From: Pseudomonas indica NBRC 103045
Lineage (GTDB): Bacteria; Pseudomonadota; Gammaproteobacteria; Pseudomonadales; Pseudomonadaceae
NCBI RefSeq assembly: GCF_002091635.1
Contig: NZ_BDAC01000012.1
Span: forward strand, 124,001 to 188,000
Direction of reading: 5' to 3'
DNA: 64,000 nt
The translations under genes were made by a program, and so were the position numbers. Below are positions 54,396 to 61,630 of this stretch, in pieces. The notes beneath the pieces were generated by a model, which searched no databases, had not been told where the DNA came from, and saw only the letters and a list, made by a program, of their open reading frames with translations. Positions within the stretch are counted from its first letter, which is position 1; every line of letters starts with the position of its first letter.

Positions 54396-55748
54396 TCAGA
54401 ATTCGTGATCGGCGTTGTCCGGGTTCAGGTCGCTGATGCCCAGCTTGGCCGCGGCCTGCTCGATGGCACCGGTCTGCTTGACCAGGGCGGCGATAGCATC
54501 GCGTACCAGCGTCTGGCCTTCGGTGTTGTCGGCGGCGATCAGTTGGTCGAAGTGCACGTTGTTCTTCTCGGCGCTGTCCACCAGGGCCTGCAGCTTGGCT
54601 TCGGTGGCCTCCAGGTCGGCCTTCAGGGTGCTATCGGTCTGGGCATCGACCTTTGCCACCAGCTCGGACAGGCTCGGGCCGGTCAGGGTGGTGCCGTCGA
54701 CACGCTTGTACTCGCCCAGGTAGACGTTGCGGATGCCCTTGCCGTTATAGAAGTGCGAGTGGTGGGTGTTGTCGCTGAAGCAGTCGTGCTCGTCTTCGGT
54801 GGAGTTGGCTTCCAGGGCGACCTTCATGCGCTCGCCGGCCAGCTCGCCGAGGGACAGGCTGCCCATGCCGAACAGCATCTTGCGCAGGCCGTTCTCGGCG
54901 GCTTCGCCTTCCAGGGTGGCGCGGTAGTTGTCGGCCACGTTCGGCTGCCACTGGGCGACCATGTCTTCCAGGTCTTTCACCAGCAGGTCGGTAGCGGCTT
55001 TCAGATAGGCGCGACGACGTTCGCAATGACCGCCTGTGCAGCCTTCGCCGGTGACGTAGTCGGTAGCCGGACGATTGCCGGCGCCGGGGTTGGTGCCGTT
55101 CAGGTCCTGGCCCCAGAGAAGGAATTCGATGGCGTGGTAGCCGGTGGCGACGTTGGCTTCGGAGCCGCCCAGTTCGTTCAGGCTGGCCAGCTTCTCGCCG
55201 GTGATCTCGGTGACGTCGATCTTGTCTTCGCCGACCTGGATCTCGGTGTTGGCGATGATGTTGGCGGTGGCGCCAGGGTTGCCCAGGGCGTGCTGGTAGT
55301 CACCAGCCACGTAGTCGATCAGGCCTTCGTCCAGCGGCCAGGCGTTCAGTTGGCCCTCCCAGTCGTCCACCACCGGGTTGCCGAAGCGGAAGACTTCGCT
55401 CTGCATGTACGGCACGCGGGCAGCCAGCCAGGCTTCGCGGGCGGCCTTCAGGGTTTCGTCGCTGGGGTTGGCCAGCAGGGCATCGACCGCCTGCTGCAGC
55501 GCCTTGCCGGTGGAGAGGGCATCGCTGAACACGGCCAGGGCGATGTCGGCGTAGTGCTTCACCACGGCCTTGGCTGCGGCTTCGTCGACCTTGCCGGCCG
55601 CAGGGGCCGGGGCTGCACTGCTCTGGCTGGCGGCAGGCGCCGGAGCGGAGGCTTGCGGCGCGGCGGCTTTTTCCTTGTCGTCGCCGCAACCGGCGAGGGA
55701 AATGGCGATAGCCAACAGGCTGGCGGTGGCCAGGGGCATACGAATCAT
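54396..55748 (-). CDS. icmP: Imelysin-family lipoprotein, IcmP
   Basis: The 450-residue protein starts with a lipoprotein signal (lipobox LAGC, C21), an alanine/proline-rich linker and an imelysin domain with the intact GYHAIE motif and a C-terminal histidine-rich segment (HDCFSDNTHHSHF). P. aeruginosa IcmP was described as an insulin-cleaving metalloprotease; structural work on imelysins points instead to a metal (iron) binding role like EfeO, so peptidase activity is doubtful. The ATG at 55748 starts the signal. A Fur-like sequence lies upstream, and the gene is first of the four imelysin-set genes. Confidence 0.9.
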   Translation of the reverse strand: MIRMPLATASLLAIAISLAGCGDDKEKAAAPQASAPAPAASQSSAAPAPAAGKVDEAAAKAVVKHYADIALAVFSDALSTGKALQQAVDALLANPSDETLKAAREAWLAARVPYMQSEVFRFGNPVVDDWEGQLNAWPLDEGLIDYVAGDYQHALGNPGATANIIANTEIQVGEDKIDVTEITGEKLASLNELGGSEANVATGYHAIEFLLWGQDLNGTNPGAGNRPATDYVTGEGCTGGHCERRRAYLKAATDLLVKDLEDMVAQWQPNVADNYRATLEGEAAENGLRKMLFGMGSLSLGELAGERMKVALEANSTEDEHDCFSDNTHHSHFYNGKGIRNVYLGEYKRVDGTTLTGPSLSELVAKVDAQTDSTLKADLEATEAKLQALVDSAEKNNVHFDQLIAADNTEGQTLVRDAIAALVKQTGAIEQAAAKLGISDLNPDNADHEF

Positions 55749-55805
55749 GGGCGAAGTCCTTGCGTCTGAGAGTGGCAATGCGCAGGTGCGCGCGTAAAAC
55801 CGTAA

Positions 55806-55824
55806 CATAATGCGAAAGATTTGC
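55806..55824 (-). promoter_or_regulatory. Possible Fur box upstream of icmP
   Basis: On the minus strand the 19 bases read GCAAATCTTTCGCATTATG, which agree with the Fur consensus GATAATGATAATCATTATC at 11 of 19 positions by my count. It lies 58 bases before the icmP start. Iron control is plausible for this gene set but the match is modest. Confidence 0.4.
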
Positions 55825-55935
55825 ATTTTTGGAAAGGCCATGCAAAGCGGCAAAGCCAGGCAGGACGTGCGAAAGGTCTCCATTTGCCACCCCCGGTGCC
55901 GCTAGAATGCCATCGTCCACACAGGGAGAGTCCCC

Positions 55936-56508
55936 ATGAGCCTCGTCAGCGTCGCCATCCTCGTCGTACTGTTTCTCGCCGCCGCCTACGCGGTCATCCT
56001 CTATAACGCGCTGGTACGGCTGAAGCACGGCGTGAGCAAGGCCTGGGCGAACATCGACGTGCTGCTCAAGCAGCGCCACGAAGAACTGCCCAAGCTGGTA
56101 GAAACCTGCAAGCAGTACATGCAGTACGAACAGACCACCCTGGAAAAGGTGATCTCCGCCCGCAATGCCGTGGCCAGCGCCCGCGAGAAGGGTGACGTCG
56201 GCGCCCTGGGCAAGGCCGAAACCGGCCTGCGAGCCGGCCTCGGCCAGCTCTTCGCCCTGGCCGAGAACTACCCGCAACTGAAGGCCAACGACAGCTTCCA
56301 GCACCTGCAGCAGCGCATCACCGGCCTGGAGAACGGCATTGCCGACCGCCGCGAGCTGTACAACGAAGCGGTCAACCTGAATAACGTGCGTATCGAGCAG
56401 TTCCCCGACGTGATCATCGCCAACCTGTTCGGCTTCAAGGCGGCGGTATTGCTCCAGTTCAGCGAGGCCGAAAAGGCCGACGTGAACATCAAAGCCCTGT
56501 TCGGCTGA
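55936..56508 (+). CDS. lemA: LemA-family protein
   Basis: The 190-residue protein has an N-terminal membrane anchor (about 4-22) and the LemA helical core: NALVRLKHGVSKAWANIDVLLKQR (over several turns), ELPKLVETCKQYM, and the conserved end LFGFKAAVLLQFSE. Function is not settled; it is not the sensor kinase also called LemA (GacS). GGGAGAG precedes the ATG. It is 4 bases before the GIDE-domain gene, and that pair is widespread in proteobacteria. Confidence 0.93.
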   Translation: MSLVSVAILVVLFLAAAYAVILYNALVRLKHGVSKAWANIDVLLKQRHEELPKLVETCKQYMQYEQTTLEKVISARNAVASAREKGDVGALGKAETGLRAGLGQLFALAENYPQLKANDSFQHLQQRITGLENGIADRRELYNEAVNLNNVRIEQFPDVIIANLFGFKAAVLLQFSEAEKADVNIKALFG

Positions 56509-56512
56509 GCCC

Positions 56513-57415
56513 ATGGACGTTCCAGGGCTGGCCGTCAGCCTGTCGTTCAGTCTCGGCGCCTGCGTCGGCGGCGGCTGGTGGTGCCTGCGTCGCCTGCGCG
56601 AGGCGCGCTACCTGCTGGATACGCCGACCTCGAAAATCCGCTCCGCCGCGCAAGGCTACGTCGAGCTGTACGGCATCCTTCACGGGCTGCCGGACGCCGT
56701 GATTACCGGCCCGCTGACCGGCAAGCCGTGCGTCTGGTGGCGTTTCCGTATCGAGGAGCTTCAGTCCGACGGCAAGAAAAGCCGCTGGCGCGTGGTCGAG
56801 AGCGGTACCAGCGAGGCCTGGCTGCGGCTCTCCGATAACACCGGCGAATGCCTGATCAACCCGCGTGGCGCGGAAGTCCGCCCCGCCACCCGCCAGAGCT
56901 GGCAGGGCTCGATGCGCCACCCGCTGCGCATCGAACCCAGTGGCGGATTCTTCGGCTTCCTCACCGGAGGCAAGCAGTACCGCTACATCGAAGAACGCCT
57001 GCATGCCGGCGAGCCGCTTTACGCCATCGGTGAATTCCGCAGCCTGGGAGGCGGCCGCCAGGGCCTGGATGCCAGCGCGGCACAGATGGCGGTGATTCGC
57101 GAATGGAAAGGCGATTTCGCCGGCCTGTTGCAGCGTTTCGATGCCGACAACAACGGCCAGCTCGACGAGCAGGAATGGAACCGCGTGCGCCTGGCCGCCC
57201 AGCTCGAGGCGGAAGACCGCCATCGCAAAGCCAGCACCCAGCCGACGCAAAACCACATGGTCTGCCCGGAGGAGTCCCAGCCCTTCATCCTGTCCAGCCA
57301 TGGGGAGGACGAAATCGCCCGCCGCTTCCGCTGGCAGGCTGCCGGCGGCGCCATCCTCTGTCTGGTGGGCGCCCTGGCTACCGTTTACCTGCTACAGGTG
57401 GTGGGGTTGGTTTAG
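56513..57415 (+). CDS. GIDE-domain membrane protein with an EF-hand
   Basis: The 300-residue protein has a membrane helix near 8-23, a GIDE-like domain (residues about 45-200, with the CVWWRFRIEEL segment), a soluble linker and a second membrane helix near 278-298. GIDE domains occur in eukaryotic mitochondrial ubiquitin ligases (MUL1), but here there is no RING finger. Residues 210-221 form a canonical EF-hand loop DADNNGQLDEQE, with D, D, N, backbone, D and E at calcium positions. The fold suggests calcium-responsive membrane function with LemA. From memory it is PA4368. Confidence 0.85.
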   Translation: MDVPGLAVSLSFSLGACVGGGWWCLRRLREARYLLDTPTSKIRSAAQGYVELYGILHGLPDAVITGPLTGKPCVWWRFRIEELQSDGKKSRWRVVESGTSEAWLRLSDNTGECLINPRGAEVRPATRQSWQGSMRHPLRIEPSGGFFGFLTGGKQYRYIEERLHAGEPLYAIGEFRSLGGGRQGLDASAAQMAVIREWKGDFAGLLQRFDADNNGQLDEQEWNRVRLAAQLEAEDRHRKASTQPTQNHMVCPEESQPFILSSHGEDEIARRFRWQAAGGAILCLVGALATVYLLQVVGLV

Positions 57416-57449
57416 CGAGTGGGTGAGGAGAGGGCGGTGCCGCCCCTTC

Positions 57450-57713
57450 TCATTCGTCTGCCGAGGAGGCATTCAGATCGGCCAGCGCATCCGGGCTGCT
57501 CTTGAAGGCCTTGGCGAACACCTCGCGGTTCTTCGCCATGAAAATCCCGATCTCCTCGACCTGCTGTTCGCTCAACGACGGCACTGCCTTCTGCAGCACC
57601 TCTGCCAGGGACTCCGCCAGTTCCAGCATCTTGTCATGACGATCGGCTTCGGCTTTATCCATGAACAAACGCTCCGGGTCTCGGCTGCTGCGGTACACCA
57701 CTTCAACGGCCAT
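57450..57713 (-). CDS. yebG: YebG-family DNA-damage-inducible protein
   Basis: The 87-residue protein has the YebG core: MAVEVVYRSSRDPERLF, a central helix with EADRHDKMLELAESL, and EEIGIFMAKNREVF. In E. coli YebG is SOS-induced, with no settled biochemical role. A full LexA box lies upstream, 36-51 bases from the start, so LexA control is likely here too. GAGGTGG precedes the ATG. It is convergent with the GIDE gene. Confidence 0.9.
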   Translation of the reverse strand: MAVEVVYRSSRDPERLFMDKAEADRHDKMLELAESLAEVLQKAVPSLSEQQVEEIGIFMAKNREVFAKAFKSSPDALADLNASSADE

Positions 57714-57748
57714 TCACCACCTCACATGCCTTTGGGGTTCTGAAAATA

Positions 57749-57764
57749 CTGTTTATCCGTACAG
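57749..57764 (-). promoter_or_regulatory. LexA box of yebG
   Basis: CTGTTTATCCGTACAG matches the CTGT-N8-ACAG SOS consensus perfectly at both ends, extended by TA/TA outside. It sits upstream of the yebG start in the gap before the next gene. Confidence 0.85.
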
Positions 57765-57881
57765 TATAGTTGTGTCGTTAGCCGGAGCACAACCCGGCCG
57801 ACCCGGTGGATGCTGGCCGACACGACAGCGCCGTGGCAACCACCGGGCCGCCACGGCGCCTGCGTACATCGCAAAAGCCAG

Positions 57882-58130
57882 TTAGCGCCGTTGCGCGAAC
57901 GCCGCCTCGTACAACCCCGCCGCATCGCTCAACAATAGATGGAAAGCCGCAAAGACCCGGCTGTCATCCAACTGCTGATCGCCACAGAACAACACCAGCG
58001 CCAACTGCCGCGCCGCGTCCAGCCGCTCCTGGGCCGACTCGTACAACTCCAGTGCGCTTTGGCTGGCATCGACGTACAGCACCGGCTTGCCGGCAGGGGT
58101 GAAAGAGGGAAGGGGACGGTAGTCAGGCAT
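57882..58130 (-). CDS. Small hypothetical protein, DUF3077-like
   Basis: The 82-residue protein has a short N-terminal segment (PVLYVDASQSALELYESA) and two helices (ERLDAARQLALVLF and VFAAFHLLLSDAAGLYEAAF). It resembles the small Pseudomonas DUF3077 proteins in length and helix layout, but I am not sure of the family. A strong GGAGGTG site precedes the ATG, which overlaps the stop region of a 27-codon upstream frame, suggesting translational coupling. Confidence 0.7.
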   Translation of the reverse strand: MPDYRPLPSFTPAGKPVLYVDASQSALELYESAQERLDAARQLALVLFCGDQQLDDSRVFAAFHLLLSDAAGLYEAAFAQRR

Positions 58131-58206
58131 GGCACACCTCCGGGTGGAGGCTGACCAAAAGCAACGCATGCGGGAGGCCCGCGAGGATAAAAGGAGGGTA
58201 GTCCAT
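58123..58206 (-). CDS. 27-codon leader-type small ORF
   Basis: The peptide is MDYPPFILAGLPHALLLVSL plus seven residues ending in HA. It has an AAGGA site upstream, a codon use like coding DNA, and its stop at 58123-58125 overlaps the ATG of the DUF3077-like gene. It is hydrophobic in the middle. It may be a leader peptide controlling the next gene or a small membrane protein; no homologue is recalled with certainty. Confidence 0.55.
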   Translation of the reverse strand: MDYPPFILAGLPHALLLVSLHPEVCHA

Positions 58207-58389
58207 TGTCCTTATTTCCTTTCTGGGGTTAAGGAGCCGCCTACCCACCGTTTCTGACGCGGTATGGAGGCGGACCGTGCGAGTGTCAGAAACCGGCCAG
58301 AAAGGACGCCGGCCGGGCCGAAGCCCGCCCCGCACGGTCCGCCATAAAGCGCGATAGTTTGGCATACGAAGTGCCAACTATTCAGCATT
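58207..58389 (-). ncRNA. Highly structured leader, possible pseudoknot or switch RNA
   Basis: The 374-bp gap 58207-58580 has no convincing gene. Read on the minus strand it can fold with several stems: 13 bp between 58269-58281 and 58331-58343; 9 bp between 58250-58258 and 58285-58293; a GGGC(UUCG)GCCC tetraloop at 58315-58326; and a 10-bp hairpin 58354-58381. The first two stems interleave, so they form a pseudoknot or exclude each other. It leads into the small ORF at 58206. An independent RNA or a control leader is possible. Confidence 0.5.
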
Positions 58390-58580
58390 GGAGGAATGCG
58401 TCTTTCTGTTCGGGTTCTGACGCCCGGCCACGGGATTGACCGTGACGGGGCGGACTGTAGCGAGTTGCGAAAGGCGGCCGAGGTGCGATGGTTCGCGTTT
58501 TGGCGATCTATTAGTGTTGGAATTGAGCGAATAGCTGCAACGCGCTCATATCGAATATCTGCCATAGGAGACTGAAAGCC

Positions 58581-59006
58581 GTGGATACGACGGTACGACT
58601 GGACGAATTGTTGGATGCGTATGAATGGGTCAGCGCCAGTGATGCAGTGGTGTTAGGCTGCGCGGCTTATATCGACAGGACGACGGGCAAGATTCATTGG
58701 GTTGGCGAAGGCATCGATGAGGAAGCCCCGGAAGACGTCGATGATGAAAGCCGGTATATCGCCGTACCGCGAAAGAGAGAGCTCGACCTCGGTAGCCCCC
58801 TCGTTCTGCGTTTTGTCAAAGAGCACCTCCCGGACAGCATCGATGCCGTTTACGGCTTCTTCCGCAAGCGAGGCGCGTACGGGCAATTCAAAGCGTTGCT
58901 CGATCGTGTCGATCAGCTCGATGCCTGGCATGCGTATGAACAGCGCGCCACTGAAGACGCATTGCGCGATTGGTGCGAAGAAAACGGTCTCACCCTTGCC
59001 CCATAG
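58581..59006 (+). CDS. UPF0158-family protein
   Basis: The 141-residue acidic protein shows the UPF0158 features: LDELLDAYEW, a DRTTGKIHWVGEG-type strand pair, the RYIAVPRKRELDLG segment, FVKEHLPD, and the GAYGQFKALLDRVDQLDAW plus DWCEENGL end. The family has unknown function. The start is GTG at 58581, with GGAGA upstream. Its likely promoter lies in the gap shared with the minus-strand leader, with TTGAGC and CATATC 18 bases apart at 58523-58552 as a possible match. Confidence 0.85.
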   Translation: MDTTVRLDELLDAYEWVSASDAVVLGCAAYIDRTTGKIHWVGEGIDEEAPEDVDDESRYIAVPRKRELDLGSPLVLRFVKEHLPDSIDAVYGFFRKRGAYGQFKALLDRVDQLDAWHAYEQRATEDALRDWCEENGLTLAP

Positions 59007-59118
59007 TCGACCGGGCGGGGTCTTGACACTTTTTTGAGGCCGTTTTGACGAGTCTGTGACGCCCCGCTCCCTAGAGTGCCTCCATGCCCGAATTCCGCGG
59101 GTACCAGCGAGGCTATCC

Positions 59119-59889
59119 ATGAGCAAGCTCCCTCAGATCACCCTGGCATTCTGGGTGATGAAGATTTGTGCCACGACCCTGGGCGAGACGGCAGGCGACC
59201 TTCTGTCGATGACGCTCGATATCGGCTATGCGCTCAGTTCGTTGCTGCTGATCGGCCTGTTTCTGGTGTCTCTTTTTGGACAGTTGCGGACGCGTCGCTA
59301 TCAGCCGGCGCTTTACTGGACCGTGATCCTCATGACCAGTACGGCCGGCACCACCCTCTCGGATTTCATGGACCGCACCCTCGGATTGGGGTACGCCAGC
59401 GGTGCGGCCTTGCTCGTCACCCTGCTGCTCCTGGTTCTGGCGAGTTGGTGGCTGAGTGAAAAGTCGCTCGCGGTGGATAACATTTCGACCCGTCGGGGCG
59501 AGCTGTTCTATTGGGGCGCCATCCTGGTTTCCAACACCCTGGGAACGGCATTGGGCGATTACCTGGCCGACGACTCGGGGCTCGGCTTCGCCGGCGGCGC
59601 CTTGCTCATCGGTAGCCTGCTGGCGGTGGTCGCGTTGGCCTACTTTTATACGCGGGTTTCCCGGGTGGCGTTGTTCTGGATGGCTTTCGTTCTGACCCGA
59701 CCGTTTGGCGCGACGATGGGCGATGTCCTGACCAAGAGCGCGGACAAGGGTGGGCTCGATCTGGGGACCATCGGTTCTTCGACTGTCCTGGCCGCTGTTC
59801 TGGTCGCGATGGTCTGCTTCACGCTGTGGTCGCAACGGCAAGCCCAACGGCTGGCGCCGGCGGCCCTGTACGACGACTCACGCGTGTGA
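59119..59889 (+). CDS. COG4705-type membrane protein with four internal repeats
   Basis: The 256-residue protein has about eight membrane segments built from four similar units near 16-42, 75-101, 139-162 and 193-222. Each has a Thr-rich turn followed by an acidic residue (E23, D82, D147, D202: TTLGE, TTLSD, TALGD, ATMGD) and a later aromatic-glycine step. The four-acid arrangement suggests an ion or proton path through the membrane, but the substrate is unknown. I chose the ATG at 59119 (MSKLPQITLA). Confidence 0.82.
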   Translation: MSKLPQITLAFWVMKICATTLGETAGDLLSMTLDIGYALSSLLLIGLFLVSLFGQLRTRRYQPALYWTVILMTSTAGTTLSDFMDRTLGLGYASGAALLVTLLLLVLASWWLSEKSLAVDNISTRRGELFYWGAILVSNTLGTALGDYLADDSGLGFAGGALLIGSLLAVVALAYFYTRVSRVALFWMAFVLTRPFGATMGDVLTKSADKGGLDLGTIGSSTVLAAVLVAMVCFTLWSQRQAQRLAPAALYDDSRV

Positions 59890-59957
59890 GCCCTGCCCCT
59901 GCAGTCCATGACCTGCACGGCATGGATTGCAGGGCTTGAGCAGCACAGGAAGTCCGG

Positions 59958-60623
59958 TCAGAACCACTGATCGTTACGCTTGCGCCGTACCCGCAGCAGG
60001 GTCGGCAGGATCAGCCCGGCGAACAGCCCGGCGCCGGCGATGCTGCCGCCGTAGACCATGTAGCGCATCAGCACCTGCTGGTTCTCGTCGCCAACCTGGG
60101 CTTGCAGTTCGCGCAATTCGGAGCGTGCCCGGCTCAGCTCGAGGTTCAGGGTCGAGCGGGCGGTCTGTAGCTCGTCGATCAGTTTCTTGCGCGAGTCCAG
60201 CGTCTCCTGCATGCCTTTCACACGGGTTTTCCAAGTGTCGTCGATGCCTGCCAGTTCCGCTGTCAGCTCGGCGACCTTCTGCTCCAGTTGCGGCAGGCGT
60301 TCGGCCTGGCCGGGCACTTCCTGCAGGTCGCGGCTGGGTATCCACACAGCGTTGCCGTTCTCGTTACGCACCTGGCTGTAATCCCCCTGGGTGCTCAGCA
60401 GTTCGACCTTTTGCCCGGAGGTGAGGGTACCGACGATGCGGTAACCATCGGTCGGGCCGCTACGTACGTAGGTGTTCAGGCTGTCGCTCACCCAGCGCAC
60501 GTTGCTGGCGGCTTCCTCGGCGTGTAGCGGGGCGGCGACCAGCAGGCCACCCAGCAGGCAGGTGCCGAGGGCACGGGGCATGGACGGGAAAATACGGGCG
60601 GGGAGATGGCGGGATAGGGACAT
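59958..60623 (-). CDS. SH3-domain protein, TIGR04211/YgiM type
   Basis: The 221-residue protein has a signal region (to about LHA near residue 35), a bacterial SH3 domain at about 45-105 (YVRSGPTDGYRIVGTL, WIPSRDL), a coiled coil at about 110-185, and a C-terminal membrane segment with a short basic tail. This is the layout of E. coli YgiM, of unsettled function. The start at 60623 has a weak site; a start at 60578 near MPRAL is an alternative that would shorten the signal peptide. Confidence 0.85.
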   Translation of the reverse strand: MSLSRHLPARIFPSMPRALGTCLLGGLLVAAPLHAEEAASNVRWVSDSLNTYVRSGPTDGYRIVGTLTSGQKVELLSTQGDYSQVRNENGNAVWIPSRDLQEVPGQAERLPQLEQKVAELTAELAGIDDTWKTRVKGMQETLDSRKKLIDELQTARSTLNLELSRARSELRELQAQVGDENQQVLMRYMVYGGSIAGAGLFAGLILPTLLRVRRKRNDQWF

Positions 60624-60861
60624 GGCGAACTTCACATGGCGATAGAACGAAACCCGCGGAACGGGCGCGAAAACCAGCCTGGCGAATTGTTCTAGGAGCC
60701 GGGGGGAAGCCGTGACGCAGGTGTCTGGTGGCGAATGGCTATGCAATCCCGCCCGGTGGGCTGGCAGCAGACAGACAGCCGGTGGCCGGGTGAAGTTCAG
60801 CCCGGAGGTCAGAAGCGGATAGGCGGTGCGCGTCTCGGAGTGAGCCTGGCGCAGTGAAGCC

Positions 60862-60893
60862 AGGGTGGAAAACGCTTCACGATTCTCCACCCT
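60862..60893 (-). other. Stem-loop after the quinone reductase gene
   Basis: AGGGTGGA pairs with TCCACCCT around 16 bases, 23 bases beyond the reductase stop, in the 292-bp gap (60624-60915) before the SH3 gene. There is no T run. It may be a factor-dependent stop or leader structure; the rest of that gap shows nothing further. Confidence 0.35.
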
Positions 60894-60915
60894 TCCGTTG
60901 GTAACTGAGCCGTTG

Positions 60916-61527
60916 TCAGGGCAACACCACTTCGCGCTGACGGACTGCCGCGAAGAGATCCCGTCCCATGGCAAATGCGCGGTCCAAGTGAATGCGCGGG
61001 TCCTGGGTTTCCGAGTCGAGCAAAAGTTCGGAGGTCGCCACGTGGGCGCCGCAGTAGTCGAAGATGCCGTGGTCGATCTGGGTTTTCATCGCGTGGAAGT
61101 AGCCGTGCCGTTCATAGGTGCCCGCGTCGGCGCCACCCACGCCGATAAGGTGGACGCGCAGGTGGCGGAGCTTTTTCTCCAGCTTGGCGTCGAGGCTGAA
61201 GTCAAAGGCCCAGCCGTTGGAGAACACCCGGTCGATCCAGCCCTTGAGCAGCCCCGGCATCGACCACCAGTAGACGGGATAGACCAGTACCAGGGCATCG
61301 GAGCGGTCGATGCGGGCCTGTTCGGCGGCCACGTCGACGGGGGGCGGTGCTTGGCGGCGGTGTACAGCATGGTCGGCCAGGGTGAAGCGTGGGTCGAAGC
61401 CTTCCGCCGCGAGGTCGGCGATTTCGGCGCCGTGGCCGGAGAGGGCGATGCCTTCGGCAAGCCGTTTCGCGAGGCTGTGGGTGAGCGATTGGGGATCGTG
61501 ATGCGCGACGACGATGAGGGCGTGCAT
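60916..61527 (-). CDS. NAD(P)H:quinone oxidoreductase-like flavoprotein
   Basis: The 203-residue protein has the flavodoxin-like fold of NQO1/MdaB-type reductases: an N-terminal IVVAHHDPQSLTHSLA for FMN/FAD phosphate, LVYPVYWWSMPGLLKGWIDR with the isoalloxazine region, and a conserved GWAFDF. Such enzymes reduce quinones by two electrons. It is divergent from the TetR gene, whose operator overlaps its promoter region, so it is probably repressed by that TetR protein. Confidence 0.87.
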   Translation of the reverse strand: MHALIVVAHHDPQSLTHSLAKRLAEGIALSGHGAEIADLAAEGFDPRFTLADHAVHRRQAPPPVDVAAEQARIDRSDALVLVYPVYWWSMPGLLKGWIDRVFSNGWAFDFSLDAKLEKKLRHLRVHLIGVGGADAGTYERHGYFHAMKTQIDHGIFDYCGAHVATSELLLDSETQDPRIHLDRAFAMGRDLFAAVRQREVVLP

Positions 61528-61578
61528 GGCGGACTCCTGCGGTTTACGAAAGCAAGGCGAGGGTTAATACTGCGGCTG

Positions 61579-61614
61579 TAAGTTACGACTGGTAACTTAC
61601 GATTGGTAAGTTAC
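61579..61614. promoter_or_regulatory. Overlapping palindromic operators for the TetR regulator
   Basis: TAAGTTAC (61579-61586) and GTAACTTA (61592-61599) form one palindrome; GTAACTTAC (61592-61600) and GTAAGTTAC (61606-61614) form another, sharing the middle arm. Both have 5-base spacers. They lie midway between the divergent reductase and TetR genes. Confidence 0.75.
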
Positions 61615-61630
61615 TTTTGGTAGGTTAAAA

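Noticed and set aside
57428-57451. A terminator between the GIDE gene and yebG
   Set aside because: A GC-rich hairpin is present but has no T run on either strand, so I did not list it as a terminator.
58212-58388. A 58-codon minus-strand frame through the structured leader
   Set aside because: The start lacks a ribosome site and the frame is fixed by the long inverted repeats; RNA structure explains the sequence better.
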